A DNA stretch of 64,000 nt from Leptobrachium leishanense (taxonomy: Eukaryota; Chordata; Amphibia; Anura; Megophryidae). Of this stretch, positions 20,591 through 32,237 are shown in pieces; position 1 is the first letter of the stretch; each line of letters opens with the position of its first letter. The position numbers and the translations under genes are program-made. Where the stretch lies: positions 51,974,451 through 52,038,450 of the forward strand of contig CM019070.1 of NCBI GenBank assembly GCA_009667805.1, in the 5' to 3' direction. The notes under the pieces were generated by a model. It had not been told where the DNA came from. It saw nothing but the letters and a program-made list of their open reading frames with translations, and did not search any database.

Positions 20591-20837
20591 GGCACTCAGT
20601 GGCGTCACTATGGTTGGTGTCAACCGGTGCGGTAACTTATGGTGTCACCCCCCGAGTTTTACGGATTTTTTTTTAACTACTCTTACTCCTAAATCAGTAC
20701 TCCCAAATAACACTGAATGCTCATACACACAGCGCACATTAATGTGAGGTTTATTGCTGTGGAGCTCTCTCATATGCTCACTCAACTTTTTGCCAACTGC
20801 CAGCAAGTACGATGCCTGTTCGAAGGCAGTGAAAGCA

Positions 20838-21935
20838 CACATGGATATATATTGCCCCCAGCAGCTCTGGATATATTGCCCCCAGCAGCTCATCCATGGA
20901 TATATATTGCCCCAGCTCACATATGGATATATTGCCCCAGTTCACAAATATATATTGCCCCCAGCAGCTCACCCATGGATATATATTGCCCCAGCTCACA
21001 TATGGATATATTGCGCCTCAGCTCACATATGGATATATTGCGCCTCAGCTCACATATGGATATATTGCTCCTCAGCTCACACATGGATATATTGCCCCAG
21101 TTCTCATGGATATGCCCCCAACACACATGGATGCTGCCCCAAGCACACATGGATAATGCCCCAGCTCACATGGATAATGCCCCAGCAGCTCTCATGGATA
21201 TACTGCCCCAGCTCCTCATGGATATGCCCCAGCTCCTCATGGATATGCCCCAGCAGCTCATGGATATGCCCCAGCAGCTCATGGATATGCCCCAGCAGCT
21301 CATGGAGATGCCCCAGCAGCTCATGGAGATACCCCAGCAGCTCATGGAGATACCCCAGCAGCTCATGGAGATACCCCAGCAGCTCATGGATATACCCCAG
21401 CAGCTCATGGATATACCCCAGCAGCTCATGGATATACCCCAGCAGCTCATGGATATACCCCAGCAGCTCATGGATATACCCCAGCAGCTCATGGATATAC
21501 CCCAGCAGCTCATGGATATACCCCAGCAGCTCATGGATATACCCCAGCAGCTCATGGATTTGCCCCCCCAGCTCATGGATTTGCCCCCCAGCTCATGGAT
21601 TTGCCCCCAGCTCATGGATTTGCCCCCCAGCTCATGGATTTGCCCCCCAGCTCAAACATGGATATGCCCCAGCTCATGGATTGCCCCAGCTCATGGATAT
21701 GCCCCAGCTCATGGATATGCCCCAGCTCATGGATATGCCCCAGCTCATGGATACTGCACCCAGCTCATGGATACTGCACCCAGCTCAAACATGGATTTGC
21801 CCCAGCTCATGGATACTGCACCCAGCTCATGGATACTGCACCCAGCTCAAACATGGATTTGCCCCAGCTCATGGATACTGCCCCAGCAGCTCATGGATTT
21901 GCCCCAGCTCATGGATATGTCTCAGCTCACCTCCT
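20838..21935. repeat. CCCCAGCTCATGGATAT minisatellite in hAT copy 1
   Basis: Variable 16-24-bp units built on CCCCAG(CAG)CTCATGGATAT. The left part has longer ATATATTG variants; 21370-21560 holds many identical 21-bp units; the right part mixes 18-23-bp units. It lacks stop codons on the plus strand over long stretches in more than one frame, so open frames here are a by-product of composition. Confidence 0.95.
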
Positions 21936-21977
21936 CCTGTGCCGCGTGTTCGCTCCCTCTGAGCGTCCGGCGGCGAG

Positions 21978-22067
21978 CAGCTTGGGCGCTCGCCTGGGGG
22001 AGCCACGTGACCAGCCGCAATTGGCTGGTGACGTGTTTCCTCCAGGCGAGCGCCGAAGCTGCATGCT
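21978..22067. repeat. Subterminal hairpin of hAT copy 1
   Basis: Imperfect inverted repeat: CAGCTTGGGCGCTCGCCTGG...GTGACCAGCC against GGCTGGTGAC...CCAGGCGAGCGCCGAAGCTG. Subterminal hairpins are known in hAT elements. A similar one is at 40735-40830. Confidence 0.75.
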
Positions 22068-22205
22068 TCGGACGCTCGCAGGGAGTGAATACACGGCGGA
22101 GGGTGAGACACCTGCCCTTAGGGTGACGGTGTCCCCCTAAGGGCGGGTTTCACCTGGTGCGGGCCGCACCCCCTGCCCCCACGTTACGATGCCACTGGTG
22201 GCACT

Positions 22206-22869
22206 GCAAGTAAGGTGCAGGTCCTAGATACAGGTTCCTCATAGGAAGCAGAGGTGCTTACTTATAATGTACTAAATCCTTTGCTCATGACGTAACTTTT
22301 CAACCCATTTTAACATAAATTCACATATTCTTTCAGGGTCGTCTCCTTTTATTATGGAACTCAATTGGGTTGATGATTTTTGGTTTTCTCCGTATCTATT
22401 CTCACCGCCCATGTGACTAATGGGATGTGAAGAGACATCTCCATTAATATCATAACCAATTCAAGATTGAAAAAAGTGACTTGGGATAGCACGGATACCA
22501 ACTGAGATCTGTGAAGAACGGCCTTGACAGTTCGTGTTTTACTGATTTCAGCCATCAGTGCGCTTGCACATCTTGTCTTCGTCTCTAGTCTTCGGACGAT
22601 TCCACCAATTTTTTTATTATTTTTATTTTTTATAAAATTCTCCATTATCCTCAATGTATGATCAGGTGTCGGAGTTGATCCTCTAACAAGCCATGAAAAG
22701 AGATTTGGAAAGATAACTGCATGTTGTATCCTGCGAGAGGTTCGGAAAAGCAGTCTGAAGTAGATATGGATGTATTCATTGGTGTTGCATTTGTAGCGCT
22801 GTTTAAAACTGTGTTGCTGAAATTACTCGGTTTTAGCCACCAGAGGGAGACAAAAGCCATATGGACAAT
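22206..22869. other. Unassigned spacer
   Basis: No supported gene. It may hold the 5' continuation of the LINE remnant interrupted at 20597; no motif is clear. Confidence 0.3.
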
Positions 22870-23330
22870 GCGGGACCTAAACGAACTACAATATCCATCA
22901 GGCTTTGCGGCGGATACAGGAAGTGGGTGGGACAGAGAGAAAAGACGTAAGCAGCCTCGCGCGGAGGAGCGCCAGAGTGAGAGGAGCGGCGAAAGACAGA
23001 GGACGAAAGTGAGACTGCCAGAGATCGAGACCAGGCCAGAGCGCAGACGCTACCTCGAGGGCGCTGAGATCGGGACAGTAACTTGCGGAGGCATACCCAT
23101 TACAGCTGAGAGGTTTGCGCAGAACTTCAGTTCCAGTTGGACCCCTTGTAAGGAGACCGCGATGATCCATAGGGAGTGCAGGTGGTAGGCTGTAGTTCTC
23201 GAGTTGGAGATCGGATGAGCAAGAGAGCAGATCCGGTGGCACAGAGTTCCGGAGGACAAGCGGAGAGACATCCTTGATCGGGCAGTGGGACGGACTGTCT
23301 AACGGATGGGTGAGAGGCCTTACAGGCCGC
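22870..23330. other. GC- and CpG-richer block of unknown nature
   Basis: Stands out from AT-rich neighbours, with purine-rich GAGAGG/GCGGCG words. An open frame of 155 codons on plus (22721-23188) is Arg/Glu-rich with no domain I recognise. It could be a repeat leader, an LTR part or a CpG island. Confidence 0.35.
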
Positions 23331-24743
23331 AAGTCCAAGTATAATCCAGCACGCTGCCTTATTGTTCAATTCTACAGGGCCCCAACTTGACTAGTCGAAG
23401 ATTTGCTTATTACATTCACTGGCCAGTTGAATACGGTACCCGGGTACACGAATCAATACAAGTACACCTTTTTGAGACCTTACACTCACGGGATTTACAC
23501 TCCAGAACTGAGGGGGTTAATCCTTTTTCTTTTGCCGCCGCATGTTTTCCCGCATTACGAACTCGTTCATATACCGTATTTGCATTATATGTGTCACTTT
23601 ATTGGGATCAGTAAAGTAGATAATCTATAAAATCCACAACAGTGCTGGTGTATATTTATTCCCTAGTGCGGTGAGACTAACCCGAGGTTTATTCAGCGGC
23701 TCCTCCGGGAGTGAGCGCTACACATTTTTTATTTTTACTATCAGCCCCCCCCCTAATTTTCTAGAGATTCCAAATCTTGTAGAACAAACTGTATCCCTCT
23801 GATTTTTGGGACGCGGAAAACAGTCAGACCATGTGCAGTGATAGAGCTGAGCGTGTTATCGCATTAAACACTAAATACAATCGTTTTAGGACAATTATCA
23901 CAGTGCTTCAGGGTCGGGTACCGTGCACAGAAATCTCAGCCCAGATGAGTGAAAAATCTCAAATTAAAGCTCCTGTTAGAGGTCATGTGTAAAGACCACT
24001 TTATAATTATCTTGGTATTAATATCTAAATATATCACTAAATTAACCCACTCTATGCATGCGGGATGAGACTTCTCAAAAACACTCCTTACTTCAGTGCT
24101 GAGGCCACGGAAAGCTACGTTTCCTGGTTTTGGCCTCTGACATTCATGGGAATTATTTTAAGTATCCCCCCTCAACTGTCTTTATTTTATTTTGAGCATT
24201 TTTATATGAAAAGGTAGAGTGGGGACTTAAATGTCTGTTCCATTGGGTATTCAAGTCAAAATGGTATGTTATTGAAGCAATAAAAGGCTTTTTTTTTTTT
24301 TTATTTTTTTTTTTATGCCGAGTGTAACCCTTTATTGCAAATGTGTTCTTGTAATATCTTTTAGATCGGTAGCAGTATTATATGTACTATGATCCACAGG
24401 GAGGTTTTATTTTTCTAGGTCACAGATCGTCTTGAATCCCAACCAAACCTGTCCAACAGCGCCATCTGGTGTTAGAATCACAATCAATGTGCATGAGATA
24501 CTCTACAGTTTTTGAAGAATTTGGAAATTATCCTTTTTTTTTTATTCCCCTCTTCCAGCACATTGTGTACTAAACAATGTATGCATTGCTGACATTCGAA
24601 CCCCATGTGAACCAACATCTGGCTTAGATTAACTTTGTCTCCAATCTGTACCGTGGGAACTTGAAATCGCAGTCAGAGAGCGAAAAAAGAATGGCTTATG
24701 TGAAAGTAACGTGATCGAGCGTACAGCAGAGACTCTTGGCTAC
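23331..24743. other. Unassigned spacer
   Basis: Contains T-rich runs at 24289-24315. The segment 23600-23700 (CAGTAAAGTAGATAATC to GAGCGCTACACA) looks like part of a repeat, but the family was not identified. Confidence 0.3.
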
Positions 24744-24820
24744 ATTTATTTATTTATAAAGGATTTTACCAGGAAGGATACATTGAGATTTCTCTCATTT
24801 TCAAGTATGTCCTGGGTACA
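24744..24820 (-). mobile_element. LINE 3' end fragment
   Basis: TTTATTTATAAAGGATTTTACC, then AGGAAGGATACATTGAG and TCAAGTATGTCCTGGG: the 3' tail seen at 20225-20272 and 28473-28530, here with the terminal TTTATAAATAAA words. Confidence 0.6.
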
Positions 24821-25447
24821 TCATGTCCAATGCTATAGGAATTATTCCTAGATTTGGCAAATTTATGTCTGTTACCATTTCAACCAAAATTTTATAGATG
24901 TAATTTTTCAGAGTGATTCGAAATGGGGCAAAAAAAAATCATGTATTTTTCAGTGTTTAAATGTACATGTAAAAGAATAAACCGACAAAATAAAGAATAA
25001 TAAACACAACCTAGAAGACAATGATAAAACACCATGGTGTAGGTCATAATGGACATATGAAACAATGGGGAAATCAGTCGTGCAGGAATCTGGGTTATAT
25101 AAAGGGTAAATAAATAAATAAAAAAACAAGGTGCTGCTACGAACGCATTTCATAACTAGTTAGTGTGACATTTTCAGGGAAATCTGCAGACCTAGTCTGA
25201 TTTGCATATGGAGCTGTTGTCCCTGTAATGGCACAATCGAGCTAAAACCCTGTGAGACCTGAGCGGACCCCACCGTAGAGCAGGCCACTAGTGCCGTTGT
25301 TCGTTCTCTGAACCCTCACAAACCTCTTTTTCTCAATCTGGAGACTTAATTCAAATATGCACGTATAATAAAATCTGAAACACAAATATTTTAATGTTTC
25401 TGATTTTATTGGGTTGCACAATTATTTGCATCAGGTCTGCAGATTGC

Positions 25448-25486
25448 CCTGAAGAAGTCACACCCACCAGCAATGAAACGCGTTGG
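25448..25486 (+). other. Hammerhead-core-like motif 2
   Basis: CTGAAGAAG, 20 bases, GAAACGCGTTGG. The two conserved boxes are present, but the segment between them does not form a clear stem. Confidence 0.3.
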
Positions 25487-25659
25487 TAGCGACATCTTGT
25501 ATCATTGTTTTGTTATTGTTACATTTATTTACTTCCTTGCTCAAACCACCGCAATCCTCCTCCAAGTTGATGGCTGCATTGATAATACACTTTTCTTGGA
25601 GGATAATGTAGAACAGAAGGACAACCTCTCTCGATTAAACAGGGTCATAATCCTAAAAG

Positions 25660-26921
25660 AGGATAAAGGTGCGGCGCTTCCAAGTGTGTACATAAACAAT
25701 TATCAATATTATTTACCCAATATGAGGTAACACGTCTTCAATCGATAGAGGATCAATACCTCAAAAGAAAATAGACAAACATAGCATAATATTGTTTGTG
25801 TATAATATATATATATATGTGTGTATGTATATATATATATATATGTGTGTGTATATATATGTATATATATATATAATATATATAAATTAGTAAGGGATAT
25901 ATCGACTCTCACTCACACTATGAAGAGCCTCACCCGGCTCTAGCAATCTTCGCCTGTGGGTAGAATTCATATAGGCCCTCCCACTGGCCACTTCAATAGA
26001 TGGTAACTCCCATTGGATATATAGAGGAAAAAGATAGCAACATAGGGTGATTCTGTACACACTTATGCAGTATTAAACATAAAACTCAGACCACTCACGT
26101 GTTCATGAGCCACCAAGGCTCAAGTGGACAAGCCCAAGAGTTGTTTCAAGTGGGCACAACTCTTTATAAAAGCCTCAGTGGATCCTTGTGGCAGCATAGA
26201 GTGGAGGCCAAATAATAGCAAAAATTAAAAAAAAAAAAGATTAATAAATAATCTTTTTCTATTTTGTTTTTAATAAAAATGGTAAGATAGCTGAACACGT
26301 TTCGCCTGGGTCAATTTAAACCTTACGGCTTCCTCAGCAGCAATACACAATAATCCACCTAATACATTTATATAGACAGTCCATATTGATTGTCCCTCCA
26401 ATCAAAGGGATTTCTAAGGCGAAAAAAAATTTTTGGGCCCATTATTTGGCCTCCACTCTATGCTGCCACAAGGATCCACTGAGGCTTTTATAAAGAGTTG
26501 TGCCCACTTGAAACAACTCTTAGGCTTGTCCACTTGAGCCTTGGTGGCTCATGAACACGTGAGTGGTCTGAGTTTTATGTTTAATACTGCATAAGTCTGT
26601 ACAGAATCACCCTATGTTGCTATCTTTTTCCTCTATATATCCATTGGGAGTTACCATCTATTGAAGTGGCCAGTGGGAGGGCCTATATGAATTCTACCCA
26701 CAGGCGAAGCTTGCTAGAGCCGGGTGAGGCTCTTCATAGTGTGAGTGAGAGTCGATATATCCCTTACTAATATATATATATATATACAATATTATGCTAT
26801 GTTTGTCTATTTTCTTTTGAGATATTGATCCTCTATCAATTGAAGACGTGTTACCTCATATTGGGTAAATAATATTGATAATTGTTTATGTACACACTTG
26901 GAAGCGCCGCACCTTTATCCT
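25660..26921. repeat. 1.26 kb inverted repeat (fold-back element)
   Basis: Left arm 25660-26216 and right arm 26441-26921 are reverse complements over nearly their full length. The left arm is longer mainly because of an expanded (TA)n at about 25806-25880. Landmarks: AGGATAAAGGTGCGGCGCTT at the outer ends; GGAGGCCAAATAAT at the inner ends. The 224-bp loop carries a GAAACG motif on the minus strand. Confidence 0.92.
26292..26338 (-). other. Hammerhead-core-like motif 3
   Basis: On the minus strand: CTGAGGA, A, GCC, an inner part with GGT/ACC, GGC, then GAAACGTGTT. Stem GCC/GGC is paired. It lies in the loop of the 1.26 kb inverted repeat. Confidence 0.4.
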
Positions 26922-27337
26922 GTTTTTCGATTGCTATCTTTTTTGTCACTTTAGGGATGACCTATATGGGTGCAGTGGCGATCGTGTTTTAGGCTCTCCC
27001 CACTCTATATTACAATTGTTGCGCCTTACCAATTTTTTCCTTTTTTGTCTTTAGGGTCATACTCCTGTTTTATTTCTAGCCTTCAAAAGACTTGTCGATG
27101 GCGTAATGGTGGACATATTACCAGTGTATCAGGAAGCCACCAGATCACCTCTTCTTGACCTTTCCAGACTTGTTGCAGCAAACTTTGATGGTCACGCACT
27201 GATCACATTCAAATGAAATTTATAGTCAAAGACAAAACGCATGATCAAAGCTATAATAATGAAGACGGCCTCCAACCTTGTTGTTCTATCGACGACTACC
27301 AAGGTTTGAAAAAGGAATAGTTGTGGATGAAACACTA
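26922..27337. other. Unassigned spacer
   Basis: No supported gene or repeat. Confidence 0.3.
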
Positions 27338-28043
27338 GGGGCCCTATTACGTTCTTCACGCTAAAACAGGGACGCTAAGGAGGAAAACTTGCGCCTGCAA
27401 GTTTCTCCTCAGCGTCTGTTTTTGCGTGATCTTACGGGGCAGGTGCTAATTCAGCAGCCTGCCCGTAACACAGCGCTAAGCACCTCCGCGAGCATCCCCT
27501 CCATGTAGTCCATAGGACTCCATTAAGGCTTCCACTGCCGGCCACATGACCTGCAGGATCTCTCTTCTCACGTGATCCAGCAGGTCGGCGGAGTCATCGC
27601 GGAGCGAGACTGAGGGACGTTTTTCCCGCAGTCTCCCTCTGCTCCCGGCGGCCAGAAGAAGTGGAACGAGCCGCACCTTCTCACTGCGGGATGAGAGGAG
27701 AGTGATTTTTTTTTTTTTTTAATTTTTTGGCTGGTGCTGGCTGCTTCTGCAGAAGTGTTATCAGCACCAGCTCCTAGCTGTGGATAACTTTTGCGTTAAC
27801 CACAGCGGGACATAAGTAGCGTTGGGACTTTGTAATCCTAAAGCTAATTAACACTTTCCGCTCACAATGTTAAGCATAGGGAGCGCAAACTACAGTAACC
27901 TCGCGCTGAAAAGCGCAAGATCCAACTCGCTAATGGGTGATTCGGATTGTAATACAGTTCGCTCGCGCTAGTGCCACCAAAGCTAGCGTTAACGCTCACA
28001 CAGCTGAGCACTGACGTTGGCGTTAAGAATATAATAGGGCCCC
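27338..28043 (+). mobile_element. Harbinger-like MITE, full-length copy
   Basis: 706 bp with TIRs GGGGCCCTATTACGTTCTT and, reverse complemented, GGGGCCCTATTATATTCTT. Flanks CTA and GTA could be a decayed 3-bp duplication. Internal block ATGTTAAGCATAGGGAGCGC at 27868 recurs at 3345, 7662, 15400 (inverted) and 17951. A near-palindrome GTTATCAGCACCAG...GGATAAC lies at 27759-27790. No coding capacity. Confidence 0.72.
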
Positions 28044-28472
28044 GTACATTTCACGTTGTAGACCCTTCAGACATTTTGGAACTATATCGGCCCATGATAC
28101 TCAGTCACTCATTAGGTCGACAGAGCCTTATGAGAATTTTAATTACAAGACCTTTGGAGATCAAAGTTAGAGGAGCCCTAATTCTTTGCATTATTTCTAG
28201 AAATGTGCACGCATTTTTTTTGCGTTTCAGCTCGTTCATTTTTTTAAGTTTTGTTTCGGATCGTTTCAGCCCATTTTCGTTCGGCTCGTTTCATATCGAT
28301 TTTTGTTTCGTGAAATCTGGGAATATCGGTCTTTCAGATCGTCTGTTCTCTTTGTTTCAAAGGGTCCATTTCGTTTTGACTTTAGACTATGGTATTTCGG
28401 ATGCTCCAATATTTCGGTTGATACAGTAATTCTGCCTATTCGTTCCTTCAGATGTATCATTTTTTTGAGAGA

Positions 28473-28690
28473 GGATTTTTACCAGGAAGGATACATTGAG
28501 ATTTCTCTCATTTTCAAGTATGTCCTGGGTGGCGAGTATGTACCGTTAAGTGTCTTGCCCATGGACACTTACTGGAGAGGTGCTCTTGGAGATGGAACCA
28601 ATGTCTCCTCTCCACAGGCCCTCTCCACGCAGTGCAGTGATGTTACCTCTACTCCACCCAGCAGTATTTTTATGAAAGATCCTTTTTTTC
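28473..28690 (-). mobile_element. tRNA-derived SINE
   Basis: On the minus strand: a tRNA-like head (GGGTGGAGTAGAGGTAAC as box A region; box B region decayed, TTGGTTCCATCTCC), a body with AAGTGTCCATGGGCAAGACA, and a tail matching the LINE 3' end at 20225. A better preserved head is at 59340-59466. Confidence 0.6.
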
Positions 28691-28988
28691 TTATGAATAT
28701 GCATTGCACAACTTTAATTATATTATCTTATACTGTTAGCTTGTCCCTTAATCCCCAGTCTGAGTAATTATTTATTATAATATCATATTGAAGGAGCTGA
28801 AAGCACTAGAGTGGAAACAAGTGAAAAAAGTGACAATACTAAATCGGCAACGGACTCGATACGAAAATACGTTGTCCGAAATGGAACCGAAATCGCGAAT
28901 AGAACGAAAATGACTTGTGATTTTACAGATTTCATGTCCATACAAATAACGAAATTGTTTCGTATTTCATTGCCGGCCCGGGTTCAGA

Positions 28989-29374
28989 CAGTGTTAATTT
29001 TAGTTGCATTTTAGTCATCTGATTTTTTTTATTTTTTTTACGTTTTAGTTGATGAATTATCATAAGATTTTAGTCGACTAATACTACAGTAAATTGAGTC
29101 TATTAAAATCGAATGGGTTTAGTTAAAGTGTGATGCAGTGTTAATTTTGACAGCAAATTTTGATCAATTTTAGTCGTAGTCTTTTGACTAAAATGCCATT
29201 TTAATTTTTGTCATTTTAGTCATCTGAATTGTTTTATTTTTAGTCTACTTTTATTTTACTAGACTAAACTTACTATAGTTTTAGTCGACTAAAATCTTAT
29301 GATAATTAGTTAACTAAAACTAGACTAAAATGGGAAAAATTCAGATGACTAAAATGCGACTAAAATTAACACTG
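28989..29374. mobile_element. hAT MITE nested in the TAGGGATGTGC element
   Basis: 386 bp flanked by GGTTCAGA on both sides (28981-28988, 29375-29382). Ends CAGTGTTAATTTTAGTTGCA and, reverse complemented, CAGTGTTAATTTTAGTCGCA. Body of TTTTAGTC words. A second internal CAGTGTTAATTTTGAC at 29134 suggests a self-insertion or duplication. Confidence 0.88.
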
Positions 29375-29469
29375 GGTTCAGAACATCGGACGAATCCGAA
29401 GCACCGAATTGGCCTGTTTTGTGAGAAAAACTAATCGGTACGAACGAAACGCACATCCCTAATTATTTC

Positions 29470-29844
29470 CATGACTGGGAAACTCTTAAAAACTCCGATA
29501 GATTTCTATCTCTATATCCTGAAGCTGTACGTTACCATTCAGTCACTCAAATGAAGAAGCCATTTACTTGCCTAATACAACTGCTGAGATTTGAATTGCT
29601 CATTTGTAACTTGTTTGGATTCCAGTCATAAAAAAAGTGTGTGCGTATGGGTCAGACACACTGAACATGCAGGCTTATTGTTTTCTAGCCGTCTTATTTC
29701 CTCCAGATGGCATCAGGGAGAAATCTGAATAGAAGCACTGTCCCCTCCAGATGGAGGAGCATCATGAAAGACTTCTTTTTATTGATTAGTCTAGGAATAG
29801 CTTTTACTTAACCCCTTCACTGATGAGCCATTTCACCTCTGTGT
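29470..29844. other. Unassigned spacer
   Basis: No supported feature. Confidence 0.3.
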
Positions 29845-30320
29845 GCGGAGCTCATATTTATAACTTGCTCCGGGAGCACTGGGAAGGTGCTCTGGCCGAG
29901 GAGGGGACCTCGGCCATAGATTATGTGCTTGAGTTTAGGGACCGGCTGCAGGAATTGACCGCCCTGGTACGGGACAATCTCCAAGCGGCCCAAACCAAGC
30001 AGAAGAGGTGGTATGACCGGTCGGCTAGGGACCGCACCTTCCAGATAGGGCAGAAAGTGTTAGCACTCCGACCGGTCAAACAAAATAAGTTGCAGGCAGC
30101 CTGGGAAGGACCATACAAAATCATAGAAAAGATCTGCGATACCACCTTCACCGCAGCCAGATGTTCAGATGAAAGGATACACGGAACCTTTCATGTGAAC
30201 ATGCTGAAACCGTTTTTCGAAAGGGAAGAGGCAGTAGCCGCCATCTGCGCGCCGGACGCAAGGGATCTGGAGGATCTCCTCCTGCCGGTACTGCCCGGGA
30301 TCCAAGCGCCCAGGGGGTAG
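29845..30320 (+). pseudogene. Gypsy integrase C-terminal part
   Basis: About 158 codons in phase 0 starting near LLREHWEG. A helical stretch with KQKRWYDRSARDR is followed by the GPY/F module (KLQAAWEGPYKIIEKI) and HGTFHVNMLKPF, typical of the end of chromovirus/gypsy integrases, which join cDNA to host DNA. The frame ends at a stop at 30318 after a G-run, where a shift to phase 2 continues into the RT region. Catalytic DDE residues are not in the window. Confidence 0.78.
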
Positions 30321-32194
30321 CCGATGTCCGGCTGGGCGAGGGGCTCACCCCCCGCCACAAGGAACAGGCTCTGCAGGTGCTACAGGAGCACCAAGACCTG
30401 TTCTCATCCCGTCCTGGCTACACATCCGTAGCCCTGCATCGGGTCGATACCCAGAGTCAAGCCCCTTTGCGGCAGACAGCGTACCGAATTCCCGATGCAG
30501 TGACAGACGGGATGCAGAAAGAGATCCATGAGATGTTGGATCTAGGGGTAATAGAACCCTCCGAGAGCCCCTGGGCCTCCCCGGTGGTTCTAGTACCCAA
30601 GAAGGATGGCACTACCAGGTTCTGTGTGGACTAGGGATGTGCGTTTCGGATTTCGGAAATTTCACGAAATTTCCCGATTCGTGTTTTCGGATGCGGCCGA
30701 ATTTCCGAAAATTTTTAGATCCGAAAATGGCAGATCCGAAAAGTTTTCCGAGCCGAAACGAAATATTTTCGGAGTTTTCGAATGGACTTGAAATGTGTCA
30801 AATCGAAATTTATTGCTTTGAAACAAGGAGAACAGACGTTCCGAAAAAAAGGAAGATTTCCGAAGTTACGAAAAGTCGATACAAAAACCGAGCAAAGTGA
30901 CACGAAAATACGAAAAATGGTCAATATTCCGAAGAAATATGTGCACGAAAAACGAGTCGAGCCGAACCGAATCGAATCGAAAAGTTTGAAAATCCGAAAA
31001 ATCGAACTGCATCGAACCGAAAAAAAAATCGGTGCACAAGTCTAGTGTGGACTATAGAACGTTAAATTACCACACTGTCACTGACGCATACCCCATGCCC
31101 CGAGTCGACGAGCTCCTAGACCGGATTGCCCAGGGAAACTTTCTCACCACCATTGACCTATGTAAGGGGTACTGGCAGATTCCCCTTGCCGAGGAAGGTG
31201 TGCCGAAATCGGCCTTCATCACTCCGTTTGCCTTATACCAATTTCGGGTTATGCCATTCGGGATGAAGAATGCCCCGCCACTTTTCAACGCATGGTGGAT
31301 CGGCTGCTAGAGGGGATGCAAGACTTTACCAGTGCCTACCTAGATGACATAGCCATCTTCAGCAACACCTGGGAGGAACACTTACAGCATTTACGGGCCG
31401 TACTGGACCGCCTTGGCACCGCCGGTCTGACCATAAAACCAGACAAGTGCCACGTCGGCATGTCCGAGGTCCAGTACCTGGGCTACCGGATGGGCTGCGG
31501 AAGGCAGCGCCCAGAACCCGCCAAGGTTGAAGCTGTTGCCCAGTGGCCCACTCCCCGCACCAAGACCCAGGTGTTAGCCTTTCTAGGTACGGCAGGATAC
31601 TACCGCCACTTCGTCCCCAACTACAGCGCTATTGCCAAACCCCTGACTGACCTGACCCGCAAGAACCTTCCCCGACAGGTACTGTGGTCCCCTCTGTGTG
31701 AGGAAGCCTTCCAGCAGCTCAAGCGAGCCTTGGTGGAAGCCCCCGTGTTGACTGCTCCTGGTTCCACTAAACGTTTTGTTGTCCACACAGACGCATCTAT
31801 GTTCGAATTGGGAGCAGTGCTGAGCCAGGTCGGTGAAGATGGGCACGACCACCCAGTTGCCTACATCAGCCGGAAACGTTTACCCAGGGAGGTGGCTTAT
31901 GCGGCCATCGAGAAGGAGTGCCTTGCACTGATATGGGCACTGAAGAAATTGCAATCGTATTTGTATGGGCGTTCCTTCACGGTCCTCACGAACCACAACC
32001 CCCTGGTATGGCTGAACCGGGTGGCCGGGGACAACGGCAGGCTCTTGCGGTGGAGCCTGGCCTTCCAGCCCTTCAATTTTACCATCCAGTACTGGCCTGG
32101 GAAGCAAAATGGCAATGCGGATGGACTATCCCGCCAGACTGAGCTTGAAACTTCGGGTCTGCTTGGGGATGTCCATGGCCCCCACCCACCCTAA
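30318..32194 (+). pseudogene. Gypsy reverse transcriptase and RNase H
   Basis: Linker and RT start at 30320-30631: SRPGYTS, YRIPDAV, LGVIEPSESPWASPVV, KKDGTTRFCVD. After the hAT element: YRTLN, MPRVDELLDRI, FLTTIDLCKGYWQIPL (motif A Asp), FRVMPFGMKNAP. A one-base deletion near 31279 shifts the frame; then YLDDIAIFSNTWEEHL (motif C, intact), GTAGYYRHFVPNY, RNase H with VVHTDAS and ELGAVLSQVG, IEKECLALIWAL, NADGLSRQ and a stop at 32192. The enzyme copies element RNA to DNA and degrades the RNA strand. Catalytic aspartates are present, but the gene is broken. Confidence 0.87.
30632..31044. mobile_element. hAT element, TAGGGATGTGC family, copy 2 (in gypsy RT)
   Basis: 413 bp flanked by GTGTGGAC on both sides (30624-30631, 31045-31052). 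Ends TAGGGATGTGCGTTTCGG and, reverse complemented, TAGACTTGTGCACCG. Body rich in CGAAA/TTTCG words. The RT codons for RFCVD and VDYRTLN meet when one duplication is removed. Confidence 0.9.
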
Positions 32195-32237
32195 GATGGT
32201 CTCACCGGGTCTGCCATCTGGAAACTTGGGGGAGATG

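Larger units (their letters stand above)
20597..22197. mobile_element. hAT element with a minisatellite body (copy 1)
   Basis: 1601 bp flanked by GTGGCACT on both sides (20589-20596, 22198-22205). Ends CAGTGGCGTCACTATGGTTG and, reverse complemented, CAGTGGCATCGTAACGTGGG. Inside, in order: one 53-bp unit of the 19018 type, 1.1 kb of minisatellite, then a GC-rich region with a long hairpin (about 21980-22065). No transposase. Confidence 0.9.
28198..29461. mobile_element. hAT element, TAGGGATGTGC family, copy 1
   Basis: 1264 bp flanked by ATTATTTC on both sides (28190-28197, 29462-29469). Ends TAGAAATGTGCACGC and, reverse complemented, TAGGGATGTGCGTTTCG. Body rich in TTTCG/CGAAA words. It contains a SINE (28473-28690) and a second hAT MITE (28989-29374). 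Same family as 30632-31044. Confidence 0.88.

Noticed and set aside
20717..22140. Long open frames (up to 469 codons) through the minisatellite of hAT copy 1
   Set aside because: Open in overlapping phases only because the repeat unit lacks stop codons; low-complexity translation, no start context or domain.
22721..23188. 155-codon frame in the CpG-rich block
   Set aside because: Arg/Glu-rich with no domain, splice sites or support; kept only as a composition note.
25441..25490. Calling motif 2 a complete hammerhead ribozyme
   Set aside because: No stem II pairing and no assigned cleavage site; the boxes alone are not enough.
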